From Homalodisca vitripennis (taxonomy: Eukaryota > Arthropoda > Insecta > Hemiptera > Cicadellidae), in the NCBI RefSeq assembly GCF_021130785.1, contig NC_060213.1, positions 65,076,001 through 65,140,000 on the forward strand: 64,000 bases of DNA, given 5' to 3'. Made by a program: the position numbers and the translations under genes. Shown one piece after another: positions 46,431-59,622 of this stretch. How positions within the stretch are numbered: position 1 is the stretch's first letter; each line of letters begins with the position of its first letter. The notes beneath the pieces are model-generated. The model was given only the letters and a program-made list of their open reading frames with translations. It had not been told where the DNA came from and searched no databases.

Positions 46431-49400
46431 TCATTCCCCTCTATTACCTGCAAGGCTTGATACAAAAGGCTGATTTGATAATTTAACAATATATGCTAAA
46501 ACTATGGCATATTGAGTCAGAATTTATTTAAAAAAGATCAACCCGGATACACAAGAATAATGTGACACAAATGGAATATTAACACGTGCAATACATATCT
46601 CCTTTATTATGACATCTGGAGATAAAACTTGATCGTAAATATTGTATTGCCAATAAACACATTTTTATGGAGTATAGTTGGTAGTATAGAAGAAAATAAA
46701 TGTTTACTAAACCATAATAAAAATGTGGACGATATACACCGTACAAATAGCATGGCTGCTTATACCTCACTATAAAGTGTATAGGGTACGGTTTTTATCG
46801 ACCAATAAACCGCAATAATAAGATAAACTAGCAGAACCAGTCGGTATTGATGTTCATGGGACAATTCTATAATGACATAAGTTATCCAAATCAAATTTCA
46901 ATTCTTAACCTATAATACTTAATGCAAAATTGTTCTATTTTTGTATAGATTATAAGATAAAAGTTGTGAAATTAGATATGGTTAGTCTATGTAATTATTA
47001 AGTTATGATTGTTGCTTGATTGGTCCGTAAAAGACATTCGTACACTTTCTCGGACTTTATTACTTAATTAAATATTTTGAAGACTAAATAAGTACTTGTA
47101 TTTAACAGGAAAAAGCTATAAAGTCATTAGTTCTGTTTTTACTAATACAATTTTTATAAAAAATGAAATATTTTTTAAGTACAACAAACAATTTAACTCA
47201 AAAAGCTTTGTTGAAAATCAAAGCCAGATTAATTATAAGAAGTCTTATTTTGCAATGCACGTATGCAACATTTTACTCAGCAGGGCCACAGAGTATGTGA
47301 AGAATGCCCCTGCAAGACTTTGGTGAAGGTATGTCACGTATTTCGCCTACAATATTCAATATTTCTGCAAAATAAAATCAGATTGTGTAATCATTTGTAG
47401 ACAATATCGGATTTACGGCCATCATTCGCGTGGTAACACTGTTCTCACGTCTCAGACAATTCAGATTCTGACAAGAGCAGCTTTTACATCTTGCATCTCA
47501 TAAGTCGTAGTATTCTTATGACTAAAAACCATTGCAAAATTTAACACATTGTTGCTATCATCTCGTATAGAACGTGTTGTCATGAGTCATCTATATATGA
47601 TACAATAGCATTGTGTAAAAAAGTAACGAAGTAATTGAAAAAAATATGAGCTCAGTACATTATAAATAACTACTGTCCCACTACCCGATACGATGTTTAT
47701 AAAGCTGGTCTGTTATCGTCATCATCGGGTTTTCACGAGAGCATTATAAGGGCGGGAGATATTGCAATATTAATCTGTGATAATACCCAGGCACGGGACG
47801 CTGATCCAATCCTGGTTGGACGATTCCAATTAGGCCCGAGTACATTGAGTACGGCACAATCCTTTTCCATTCCACACAGATTAGAGATACCGAGCTCCTC
47901 ATACTGGCTTTCATAAGAACCAAGAGATCTTGGAGATAGATTTTTAATACAAACGCAACAATCTTCATCATTGTGTTCCAACAGAGGAGAGGCAAAGTTA
48001 AAAAAGTGTAGAACTAAAGTATTGCATATGTAGCTGTTTTAGTACTGTTATTGGCTTACATTACTTCCATTATTAAAGGAAAAAAATAAACCAGAAGGTA
48101 CGTTTCTACCTACTTTTATTATATAAGTAACACTGGTAGGTAGAAATATTTCTATATCCATATTTCAATAAAAAATAAAGTATTTGGTCGATACCCTTAC
48201 TTTTAAGAAAATTAATTGAAGCACATGGCCGACTTAAAATGACGATAATTTAATGTTCTTTGACAATGTGTACGGGGGTAAAATATACAGAAGGGGAGTA
48301 CGATGTGGGCGATAATAGCTCTCTCTTTGGACAGTACACGGAACAAAGGGCACAGAACTTAGAAAACGCTAGTCTTGACATATGGATAGATTAATTAATT
48401 AATTTTGGTATAAGTTAACAGCATTTAAACCAAATTTTTTATAATCATATTAAATGATACCACCGTTTTGCTTACACAAAACTAATCAAAATAGCGTATT
48501 ATCGTAAATTCTAATCAGATTAGAAAATATATTTCTAACTGGTAAGAAAATACAAGAGTTGCAAAAAGAGGCTGATTATTTTAGGCCTCTTAAACGTACT
48601 AAGGTGCTATAGTATAATCATATTTTTGTTAATTAATAGAGAAATAACTATAGGCTAACTGATTGACGCATAACATTTTCTCTAAAACTATGAGGTTTTT
48701 GCCCATGGCACTGGGCAAAAGTATTCTTTATAGACTATATATGCGTAATAAGAAAGGATTTTAGGACATTCAGGCCTTAATCATCTTAAATATTATAATC
48801 TAATTTGATCTTGTGCATGTTGCCTACTTCAATATAATGAAGGGGCTCATCTACTATTCTTCACAAAATCTCTAAGCCACGCACTTAGAAAGCTGTAATG
48901 ATCGAATAGATCATTCAGTCATATCAGTGCACAGCCTTTCCTTCAGTTACTATTAATATTCCGTATGTGTTAAACACAGTTTTATATGACAGTAAATGAA
49001 GTTCAGGGACAATCGTTTAACCTGGCTGGAGTGGATTTCAGGTTATTGTGTTTCTCCCTCGTTCTGTTCATGGTAACCTCTACTGGTTATTCTGTAACGC
49101 GAGGACAGCCAAATTTGGATCGGTAAAACCTTAAGATGACAAACTTACAAAAATTAATGCCTCATTGATTACATTATCCAGTACACATTAAGAGTTTGCA
49201 CATACCTAAGTGAAATAAGTTTATGTTTTCATCCTGGAACATTATAAAACATATTATTATTATGGTGATTCTTGGTGAGCACAACCAGAAAAGTTCATAA
49301 AGACGTAAGGAAACCCATTTTAAATTTTAAATTTTTTATCAAAGTCCAAAATTTTCAATATATTTTACGCAAACGACTCCTCCTCATAAGATTAGGTACT

Positions 49401-49838
49401 ATGGAAATCGAGAATCGAATTTCACTCCAACTCGTGGAAAACAGTGTTCGTGAGTCGTAAGTAAAAGAAATTGACGGAGTAAATTGACTTGCAGGGGGTG
49501 GGCGGATACGCTGAGCACGTACCTCGCCTGGACTCCCCCCCCCCCCGGCAAACACAACAGTGGGACTTTTATTGTCAACATCCGATCAACCTGGGGACAC
49601 GTGTCTTTTGTGCCCTTTTTATGGAAATGTCAGACGGTCCCTTATGGCTTCCGCTCGTGGATGAAACATTTTGGGAAATTGTTTGGTTATTGCTTGATAG
49701 AGCTCACACAACGTAGTATAAGTTAATGCAACTTGAGTAACATAGATGTGTAACACTGCATTGTAAAACGTCTTAAATATGTTACTAAGTGACAGCTTAA
49801 GCAATCACATAATACTTGTGCTGTCACTTATATAGTAC
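46431..49838. other. non-coding stretch with small hairpins
   Basis: Perfect short inverted repeats: TTTCTACCTAC/GTAGGTAGAAA (48103-48113 and 48136-48146) and TTTTGCCCA/TGGGCAAAA (48697-48705 and 48712-48720, 6-base loop). A run of twelve C lies at about 49537-49548, followed by GACACGTGTC near 49598. Open frames at 47.73-47.99 kb occur in two minus-strand frames at once and are unassigned. Confidence 0.45.
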
Positions 49839-50060
49839 TAGCTGTTACCTGCTGTTACTACCTGTTGCGGCTTCGCACGCAATTTCATAAGCTTTGCTGT
49901 TTGAGCACTTCTGTTTCGAGTGAATTATATTTCAGACGCCTTGCCTTGTTGCCTCGATCAAGAAAATCTATCAAAAAGTGTGTATTTATGACCATTGTAA
50001 TATACTGCAGTCTTAGTATTTTTAGCTCCATATTTGATTTGATTTTTTTCCCCGATTGAG

Positions 50061-50063
<3 letters not shown>
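49839..50063 (+). repeat. dispersed repeat family C, truncated copy ending in (TA)n
   Basis: It begins TAGCTGTTACCTGCTGTTAC and contains GGCTTCGCACGCAATTTC (49869-49886), shared exactly with 58674-58691. It ends in GATTGAGAAAA followed by a long TA tract. Ends of this type are typical of non-autonomous or truncated retroelement-like repeats in insects; the class is not certain. Confidence 0.6.

Positions 50064-50121
<58 letters not shown>
50064..50121. repeat. (TA)n microsatellite at the repeat C tail
   Basis: About 28 TA dinucleotides, then AACACACA. Confidence 0.97.
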
Positions 50122-50123
<2 letters not shown>

Positions 50124-53100
50124 ACACAAAGGTCTGTGAAGCCTACTCGTATTAAAAGGCAACTAAGAAGGGTTTTGTAACAGTCTTTTAATTTATATTA
50201 CAATTGAAACCGTAAATTTTATACTTTTATATCTGCATTACAGTAGCCTACTGACCAAGCACTGCATAACTAAAATTTGCTAAAATGTACAGTTAAAGTT
50301 ATATTTTTACTATCTTAATGTTTTTATCCAGATATTTTCTTACTCTGTGGCCAACAGCGCTTGCAGAAAAGGTTTAAACAAGAATTAGTGTCACTATAAA
50401 AGTGTACTCTATGCTATTACAATCAAATCTAAAGAAATTATAGTCAGGTTGTTGGTAACCAGCACAGGTTTCAAAAAGGCCAGCTTAGATTATTTACAGC
50501 TTTCTATAACTATTGTGAAATTATTTATTTAAATAAAATTTATTTAATTGCATTGAATTAATTGTAAATAAAGGTAAAATTCTGCTCTCAACCGATTTTT
50601 ATAATAATTCTAAATTATCCATACTATTGTAAAGCAAGTAGATCTTTATGAATCTATTAACATATCAATACCATTTTATATGTTTTACATCATTCTATTA
50701 CATATTAGGATATAATAATGTATATAAGTGTTGTATAAACATATGAGGACCTTTAATTTTTATTTACTATTTCACGGATAAAATTTACAGTTAGGATATA
50801 AATTTAAATTAACATACCAAAACCATTACATAGCTGTAGAACTGTAGCTGTACAAGCGATAGTTCTAAGTTTCGAAATAATTCATAGTTGAACTTTTATT
50901 TTATTCAAGTTTAAACTAGTATTGTAATAATAATTTACATTATAATTGAATTTGTATCCCCATTTTGTTTTATAAAAGCTGCAATTTGTGTGTTAGGGGC
51001 GATGAAATAGTCAAACACTATTTTTTACTAAAAACTTTCATAATAGTGTTTGGTAAAGTAATTTATTAATATAATCAAATCAAATATTTATATTATTATT
51101 ATTAAAGGTACAATAATAGTGAGAGTTAAAAACTTAATCTAGTGCGTTTTGAAAATCGATCAATTATATTTTCAAATAATTCCCTAGCTTATAGTAATTA
51201 TTATCTAACTAACCTTCATGATTTAAAGTATTTTATTCGCTTACACTTAATATACATCATACATTTCAATCAAAACTTCCTTTAGTACTACTATTTATTG
51301 AAAGAAATATAGAAATATGTAATGTAACTTACAACCACACAAATACATTGGATAATATTAAAGGTTCATAGCTTTCTATGAAAGTGGTGGAAAATAGGAT
51401 ATATTTTAGTAGTACTAATAGGTGATTTTGCTTTACTTATCTTATAATTATCGACGCACTATGACATGATCATTATTTTATCTTTTTCTACAGTTAACTA
51501 ACACTTGAAAGCTTGAAAGCAAAACTTTACCCCATATAGACAATGAAGAAGATTGCTTTGCATTTATGGAAAATCTCTGGTACTGTCTTTTTTAAATTTC
51601 TCAGATACAATGAAACATTTTTGAAACTGTATTTAGATATAAAACTCGTTTACTATAAGAAAATTACAATATTATAACATCTGCTGGTTAGTGTATATAC
51701 TTCGGTCATATAGAAAATCTATTCATATTCTCGGTTTTGTCGGAATTATCCGAGAAATATGATGCAAATTTACACACCCGAACTATTTAGAGATAAATCC
51801 ACAGACATGAAATGTATTATTTATTTAATTTATCTTGAGCGTTCGCAGAAAACTGCAAAAATCGTTTTTGGTCTTAAGCTGTACGATACCAATAATATAT
51901 TATTTGATTAAAATCTAAATTAAAGTTAGATACGCAGAAATATTGTCTATACTATACATTTTATTCGTGGACATGATTTTATGAACTTAAATGGTCATCC
52001 AAATATTTATATTTCAATTTAGATTATTAATACTTATGTTATGATATTCCAGTTAGTAACACGAGTGTAACTTAACACAAATAACTAAAAATGTATTACC
52101 TAATCCACCGCAACTACGTTTTGAAAAATGTATCGACTCACAATATGGAAACCGTTGATAAGAAACACCAAACGTACCTGGAACAATAATACAAATTAAT
52201 ACCTAATATTATATGAACTTAAATGGTTATTACTACATCTTTGGTGAAATCATTTTACAATTACAAGGTCACCAAATGTACATGCTGGATAAAAAAGGTG
52301 CTCTGTTCGGCAATAAAAACAAAGTTAGAACAACCTTTTTATTCCGCATTTTGGTATATCGGAAACCGAGAGCACAGGTCACCCGGGCACGGTTTGTCCC
52401 CGTATGGAAATCCACTAATAACCGATGCGGAATAATTTCCATACGAGACGTCTGGATGAAAAGATAAAACGTCCAGTTACTGAATTATTCCTGTAAATCT
52501 GATGCCACGGTAATCCTGATCAAGTGAATTTCAATTACCTTAATCTGATTATCGCTACGCACATTGTATGACCTTTCTACCTCGGTAACGTGTGGCACAC
52601 CGGACTGTATTGGTGCTCATGTATAGAACCCGTGGGCATCAGCACGGTTAGGCTTATAGATCAATCGGCGATTTATACAGTTCCAATTCCTGTTTGGGTG
52701 TTCTAAAGCCTATAGTAGTTATTTTATTGTGTAAATAATGCTTCTTCGATTCAAAGAGTAATTATTAAAACGTGTTGTTTAAAAATCCACTACAGTATAT
52801 TTCCTTTACATTTTAGTATAAATTTGAAACACTGGTATTGTTGCAAACCAACGCACAAAATGTTTGGAATGCTTCAATTAACCACTTCTTTATGGAAAGC
52901 TACAATTTAGTGAACCGAAATAAGATTACTAATAACATTTTATTTAGGGGCACATTTACATGTGGTTTCTGAAATAATAAAATAATGCATATGTTGTTAT
53001 GCTTTTTGATAATGAGATAAGAAATAACCCTACTGTTTAAACTAACATCACTGGTTTTACTGAACACGATTTATTTTATGTGTTTTTGTTCTTTGTTTGT

Positions 53101-54641
53101 TTGTATTTTGTTGGTTGTATTTATTATTTTTTTACTTTTCTTATTGTTTTTGGTTTTCGTCTTTTTTTAATGAATTTGAAACGTTTCGCAATATATTGCA
53201 GCGAGTGCTAGGTAAACAGGTAGAGTATTCCTAAAGATTCAAAACCAGTGTTCGGCTAACCCACTTAAAATAAATTCTAATAAAAATAAATCGCCAAATT
53301 GAATTATAATATGTGTATTTCTCGACCAAAAAAATATTGCAGGCTTGCGGATAAAATATTACGGTCGTTTTAGAAGGTTCGTCCCCAATAAAACCTATCA
53401 GGGTGCTTGGGCCGGGGTGTATTGATGATGAACGGACACGATATTTCTTTCCGGACAGTTCGATATTTGCTTCCGATATTTTAAATTTATATCCGGATAA
53501 GTTTCTCACTTTTTTGCTCGTCCTGATGTCACTATGAGTACGCTAGTTGGTGTAATTCTCTACCGTGTGATAGCGACGATAAAATCCCTCTGTATTCCGT
53601 TGTGAATATCCTAGACTAGATTTCCTTAGAGATGTTGTCTTTCTAAGGAAAGCTGGTTTAGTTTTCCTTACATCCTAAAATAATATTAAACCCAACTTCA
53701 AATGCTTGGACACATCTTATAAATATTTATAAATCTACACATAATACACGTACAGGAATATAATTGTAATTTAGTACACATCATTTTGTTGAAATTATGT
53801 TAACCAATTAATATTTTCAGACTGATACTTACAGAAATTCTCTTAAGCGATCATTATTTTCCATATTTCTTTATATGATATATTTGCTAGAAAAATAGTG
53901 GTAAGTAAAGTTAATGTTGTTTAACAGACCGGGAGCATGTATATAATTTTACTATCGGATAGACACAGAGAAAACAATAATCATTGACAGATCGTCAGTG
54001 AAACCTATCACTTGAGAGGTTGAAATTTTGTTTCTTTCCGTCTGTCTAAACGAAATAATGAAAACGAACTTACTCATAGAGTTGAAATGTTGTATGAACC
54101 TTAATTATCATGTAAGGAACACTGAGTTCAATGACGGTGTATGTCACTATATGGGATTGGCTCACTAAACATTTTAAAATTTGTCTTGTAATAGTAATAA
54201 CAAAGTCATGGAATAAAAGAAATTTTAAACAAGTAGATTATAATCATGTGACATTTTATCATGTTATATTTGGTGGATTCATTGATACATCTTGCGATAC
54301 ATCCCATTCGGTCCTTCCTGTACACCAATTTATCAGTTTACTTGTATATAGAGAAGAATAAGTTTGACGATGACAATTATTACCATAGGGGATTTCAGTG
54401 AGCCTTTATGTAGCCTAACTATTCGCAGGATATCTCGAAAATTATTTGGTCAGTAGGCTTAAATTTTTCATGAAACTTAATTTATATATGGACAAGAATT
54501 AGTTCGATGAAAGTGCATGTTTTTTCATGGGATTTGAGATCTCTAAGTGAGGTTTTTACACAATTTACATGGAGAAAAGATTTACACTCAATGTCGAGAT
54601 TTAACATCAAATCTGGTCTATTGAATACTAAGACACAAATG
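50122..54641. other. non-coding stretch
   Basis: Mostly AT-rich. An 11-bp inverted repeat CGTATGGAAAT/ATTTCCATACG lies at 52401-52411 and 52435-52445 in a GC-richer patch. A minus-strand frame at about 53231-53540 (including SGYKFKISEANIELSGKKYR) is open for about 105 codons but unassigned. Confidence 0.45.
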
Positions 54642-54857
54642 GAAGTAGACATTTTTACTATACAGCTTTATCCGGAAGTGTAATTACAATGGTCAGAAGT
54701 AGACATTTTTACTATACAGCTTTATCCGGAAGTGTAATTACAATGGTCAGAAGTAGACATTTTTACTATACAGCTTTATCCGGAAGTGTAATTACAATGG
54801 TCAGAAGTAGACATTTTTACTATACAGCTTTATCCGGAAGTGTAATTACAATGGTCA
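54642..54857 (+). repeat. 54-bp minisatellite, four units
   Basis: Units start at 54642, 54696, 54750 and 54804 and are virtually identical after the first few bases. A fifth, beginning at 54858, diverges at once. Each contains GAAGTAGACATTTTTACTAT and TCCGGAAGTGTAATTACAAT. The unit resembles part of repeat family B, so it looks like a recent tandem expansion of one old copy. The open 18-codon repeat in one frame is a by-product of the period. Confidence 0.95.
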
Positions 54858-57800
54858 GATGTATACGCTTTTTTCCTAACCAGGCTTTACGTGTTATCTA
54901 AACGCGTATGATTTTATTGGTTTAATTAGGTTTATGGCGTGGGAAATACTATAAACTTGTTGTAGACTATAAAAAAAAGTAGACGTTTTATAATAGAAGT
55001 ATGATTCCCAGACATATGTATACACAGGGTTTATTAATCTGGCAATAAGGCAAACTCAGGTATTGTACCGTACACTTAGACGGGAGCAAGTTGGTTGCAC
55101 ATGCCGGAAGTAGAAGCTGTTTGACCGCAATCATCTGAGGTCATCATTTGTCTATATTTATTTGATCGGAAAGACAAGATAAACTCAACTTTGGGTCTAT
55201 AAAATGATTCATTCGAACCAGAAATGCTACTACACACGAAATTGATAAAACAGGCCATAGTCGCATATCGCTTAGCTTTGCAAAGCGGTTTATTGGAGAA
55301 AAGAACGAAGAACTTCTACTAAGTGAAAAATTTAGCATTTTTCATTATATAATATAAATCACACTCAAACCGTATCATTGATAATGAAACTTTCTAACTG
55401 TAATATTTTTAGAAACTATGAGTAACACGTAGCTTACATTGTGTAAAATATTGCTTTTTGAATAAATACACCAGACGCCAATGGTACAAACATGTATGTC
55501 AATTGGCAGGCTAAATTGGCTCTGGCTGTTAAACTTTGGATTCGATTGAAAAGCGAGGACGTGCTTAAATTACTAAACATCGCCCAACATAGTTTTGATA
55601 AAGTTGAATGCTAGTCCCTACAAACAATTGAGGCATTATTTAGCTTTGTGAAATTGAATTTGTAGAACGACATGAATGTGTTGTTTGTGAAAAATCGATT
55701 TTTCTTCGCTTTAGCAAATATGTGTTCTAAGTATTATTCCAGTGTTTGTTATAATTGGAAAGGGTGAATTGAAATATATACCTTTGATATAGTAAGTGGG
55801 TATCAAAGAGTTTTGGACTAACAAACAAAATATAAATGTTTTTACAACTAAACTGTGCCTGGCATCACTCAAGTATCTGCTACAACTAAATTAAATTACT
55901 CAATACAATATTTTGGCAATATTCAAGTTCTGTAAGTTTCATCTATAACTACACAACTTTTGTAAGTAAGGATACTCAAAAAGCCTAGCTTAGTACAATC
56001 CTCGAGTATAAATCTCGTATTTAAGTTTTCTAAATACTTTATTTCATTGTAGGTTTGTATAATTGCAATTTTAGTAAAAAATAAAATTAATACAATTCAG
56101 CTTTCCATTTAGAAACGCACCGAAAAATTTTCTTCGTCATAATCTTTCTTGAAATAATATCTTTGAAAAAATGTAAATATTGTCCATGATTTTATTAGGA
56201 ATGCTCTGTCTTGAAATCGTGGAACATTTGTCTTGGAATATCCTAAAAACTTTATTCAGATATGCATGCATTTTTTAAATATTGGCAGTTGTTTTGATAA
56301 ATTATCTTATTATAATTTGTTTACGATAGTAAATGTTGAGGTTTTAACTGAGAATATTGTAGTTAACAATTAAAAGTAATATAAAACATTCATTGGGATT
56401 GGTTTAGTGTAGAAAATAGCGAACCTTGAAAAAGGTCTTTGAATGAAATCGTTTGACCGTGATTCATTTGCGATTTCTTTTAAATAATAAAAAACGGAAT
56501 TTATTTCTCCTACCACACCCAAGTATACTAAAAACCGACAGTTTTATACTGTCAACCTCTGATAAAAATTAGTATGTTTCTAATGCATTTAGATTACATT
56601 CCCACTTTATGTTATGATAATGTGCAGTAAATGGCAATTACCATGCATAAAAAAGTCAGCAGCGTTTTCAAACAATAACAAATAACTCATATTTTTTATT
56701 AAAACTCTATTGCTTGCGGTTCTTTTATACCAAGTACAACTATGTCTAGTAATTTTGTAATAGTTTCTTCTTAAATCCTTTTATGTTTTAGAAAGTCTTA
56801 AATAAGTATTTATAATAGAATTGAAGGGCATTATGTACGTTCCTTCCGTGGTGCAGAGTAAAAATCAATTTTCTTAAATAAAAAAGTCTCATTTGTTTTA
56901 TTTGTGAACGGAATGCTAGCCCTACCCTGCTTACATTTATGTTCTGTGAATTTATAAGGGTAGTTTATAAGGGTAGTGGATAATTAAAAAAATGGTAAAC
57001 AGCTTTTAAAAATACACAAATATTTTAGAAACTACACTGAAATTGCCAATTACAATAATTATAAAACTGTATAGGTAAAAATACATCACACCAAGTATCG
57101 CGTGTCAAGTTTCGCTGAGGTTGCAAGCAACATTTCAAATTATATACTATAGCTCACATTATTCTCGAGATGTCGTCTATACAGATTGAGAAACAGATAA
57201 TCATAAAGAAAATAAATGCATAAATCCCACCGGATACAAAAGAAAAAAGTTTTATCAGCTTAATGAGTGATAAGTTTCACTGATGTTCGGCCAAAATTCA
57301 TAAAATCAATATTGGGCATGTATTTTTTTATTATTGTAGAAATGAATTTCATGCAACAATTAAGTCTACAGATGAACTCTTTCTCGAGGTATATTTCTAT
57401 ATGATACATTCACATTTTTATTAAGTTAGGTTTTAAATGGTGTTTAGATAGTAACAGTTTTGGTCAGCTAGGGTGGGTACGCACCAGTGCGCTGAAATAA
57501 ATTTATGCCCGCCTTTCAACACAGATTTTTCACGTGTAATTTTTACTGTATCAATTAAAATGTCACATCTTATAATCTAGTATGATTGTACTCAGTTTTT
57601 TAACAAAATAATTTGCTCAATTATTTTCTCGCTGCTATCATGGTTACCCTCAAAAGCAATGTAAAAATATTCGCAAACTCTCAGAACTTCGCGTTCGTCT
57701 GTATGTCCTTTATAAACTCAAAAACTCTTTGACCGATCATTATAAAAATTTATATGTATTTGTCCACTTATAAGATTTATATATATGTCCATTGATTTAA

Positions 57801-58660
57801 CTCACCACCAAGCTGTGATTTAAAATATAAAAATTATCAAACCTCCTGCACTGTATAAACTGAAATTACAAGACAGGTACGTATATTAAATAGCCAATCA
57901 CTGTTTGAAGGCGCTAAGTTGTTATGTATATTCATCTTGAAAATCGATTTATGGTTGAACGCTCTTTGAATGAATGAATGAATTTATAGTTGTACTAAAA
58001 TCTTGAGTGTTTGGCCAATTTATCATAAAGTACATGTACATGTAAAATGCCGTAAACGTACATTTTGACAGATTATCGTAATCGTGGCAACAAGGTAAAC
58101 TCTTCATTGACGCTGGAAATATAATTCACTTAAACCAGATGTACTGAAATACGGGCAAAGCTAACGACAATCGTGCGAAGCTGCGGTAGGCTCGGTGAGT
58201 TTGAAGAGAGCTAGGAAACCATAACATGATATCATGGTTTAATTTAAATATAAAAAGTAAATTTGGTTAGGAGGCAAAGTCAATGCTGGGTGACTTGGTT
58301 CTTAGCCAACCCGTATTGCAACAAAACTGCGTACAAAGTTGGCTGGAGAATTTCCAGATTCGGGAGTTCGAGTCCGTTATGATTAATAGTTTGTTTTGCG
58401 CCTTTATATTTTAATAACATTTCAAAAACTTATGTTTGTTATGTATACAATAGGGACATATACTAATCCAATATTTCAAATATTTTACTCTTTTCTACGA
58501 ATATTTTAGTGGGAACATGTTTAAGGATGAGGTAATGTGGAAATAAAGAAAAAAATATGCATTTAAGGTGACATTTGTGCTCATCGATTTCCAGGCAGCA
58601 TATACAATAAATTATGTACTACCGACGATATCAAACATTTATTTAAATCTATATAAATAC
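54858..58660. other. non-coding stretch with repeat relics
   Basis: Family B relics at about 55030-55270 and 58080-58180, a family A relic at about 57625-57720 and a (GAAT)n run near 57965. A GAGTTCGAGTCC box at 58366 is B-box-like but no tRNA fold follows. No gene recognised. Confidence 0.5.
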
Positions 58661-59620
58661 TAACAGTTTTCCGTGGCTTCGCACGCAATTTCCCGTTGAG
58701 AAACAGATCACTATATTCACGTATTCTTTTTCTAACACATTTTAAACATGGCTGAGATAATATAGTCGTTCCTTCGTGACCCTCTTGGGCGCATTATGAA
58801 GGTATGTACCATATTTCCTGCCTCTATCTTCTGTGGTTTTTGCTAGGTGTTGATAAGTTATTCAGAACAATTAATTTATATGGGTGAATCTCGGTAAACT
58901 AATTAGGTTATAAAGAAAAATATTCGGTCTGTTAAAATTAATTTTCTGTCTAAGATATGTCCAGTATTATTTAGTGTGCCTTCAAGAATATGTATCAACA
59001 AAAACCAATTTCGATCATAAAGCGTCTTCTTTCGGCTCTTTTCATTTACCTTCAATCTAACCAAATTCGATTACCTTATGTGCAAACATTCACGGATTTG
59101 TACAATGAGGTTGTTTTCATAATCGCGTTTAATAGTATTTTCATCGCATTAGATAGTTTATATCATTGGTGCAATCTAAATTTAAAATTAAGCAATGACG
59201 TCTTCTATGCAACCTGCATTACACTACTGATCAACCACTTTACAATAAAAATTTTATAAATTTTAAATGTAAACAAATTTTTCTGCCTCTTTGATGAACT
59301 TCAGTTGGACGTGTTAATAGCTGTTAAACATCAGTTCACTTTGTATTACGTGTCGTAGTGCAGTCTGCCGGATCCAATGTAAAACACTCCAAAATCAACA
59401 ACTACTTACGAATGAAACATTAATTAAAAAACATTTTCCAGTGGACCAAATTGTGAATCTAAACCATTCTCGAATTCCATTGAAAACACACACAAAATTT
59501 CTTAAAAGTCGGTCCAGTCGTTTAGGAGGAGTTCAGTCACATACACACGAACACAAGAAATATATATATATATATATATTTCTATATTTTATATATATAT
59601 ATATTTCTATATTTTATATA
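58661..59620 (+). repeat. dispersed repeat family C, longer copy with TA-rich tail
   Basis: It starts TAACAGTTTTCCGTGGCTTC, continues GCACGCAATTTC, and reaches GGTCCAGTCGTTTAGGAGGA (about 59512-59531) followed by CACATACACACGAACACAAG. The tail is TA-rich and carries the mini-repeat (TA)n-TTTCTATATTTTA. The latter blocks are widespread at the ends of insect repeats. The 89-codon open frame inside is AT-rich and not recognised. The mariner sits in the tail. Confidence 0.55.
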
Positions 59621-59622
59621 TA

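Noticed and set aside
47733..47995. Two overlapping minus-strand frames of about 82 codons
   Set aside because: Both frames are open at once and neither shows a family or splice structure.
48697..48720. Terminator-like hairpin with 9-bp stem
   Set aside because: Bacterial-style termination is not expected in this genome; the hairpin is probably chance.
54689..54901. Open frame with an 18-residue repeat
   Set aside because: It follows from a 54-base period without a stop; there is no start context or coding signature.
58262..58378. tRNA-like GAGTTCGAGTCC box
   Set aside because: No cloverleaf could be formed around it.
58990..59259. 89-codon frame inside repeat C
   Set aside because: AT-rich codons, no family resemblance, and it lies in a decayed repeat.
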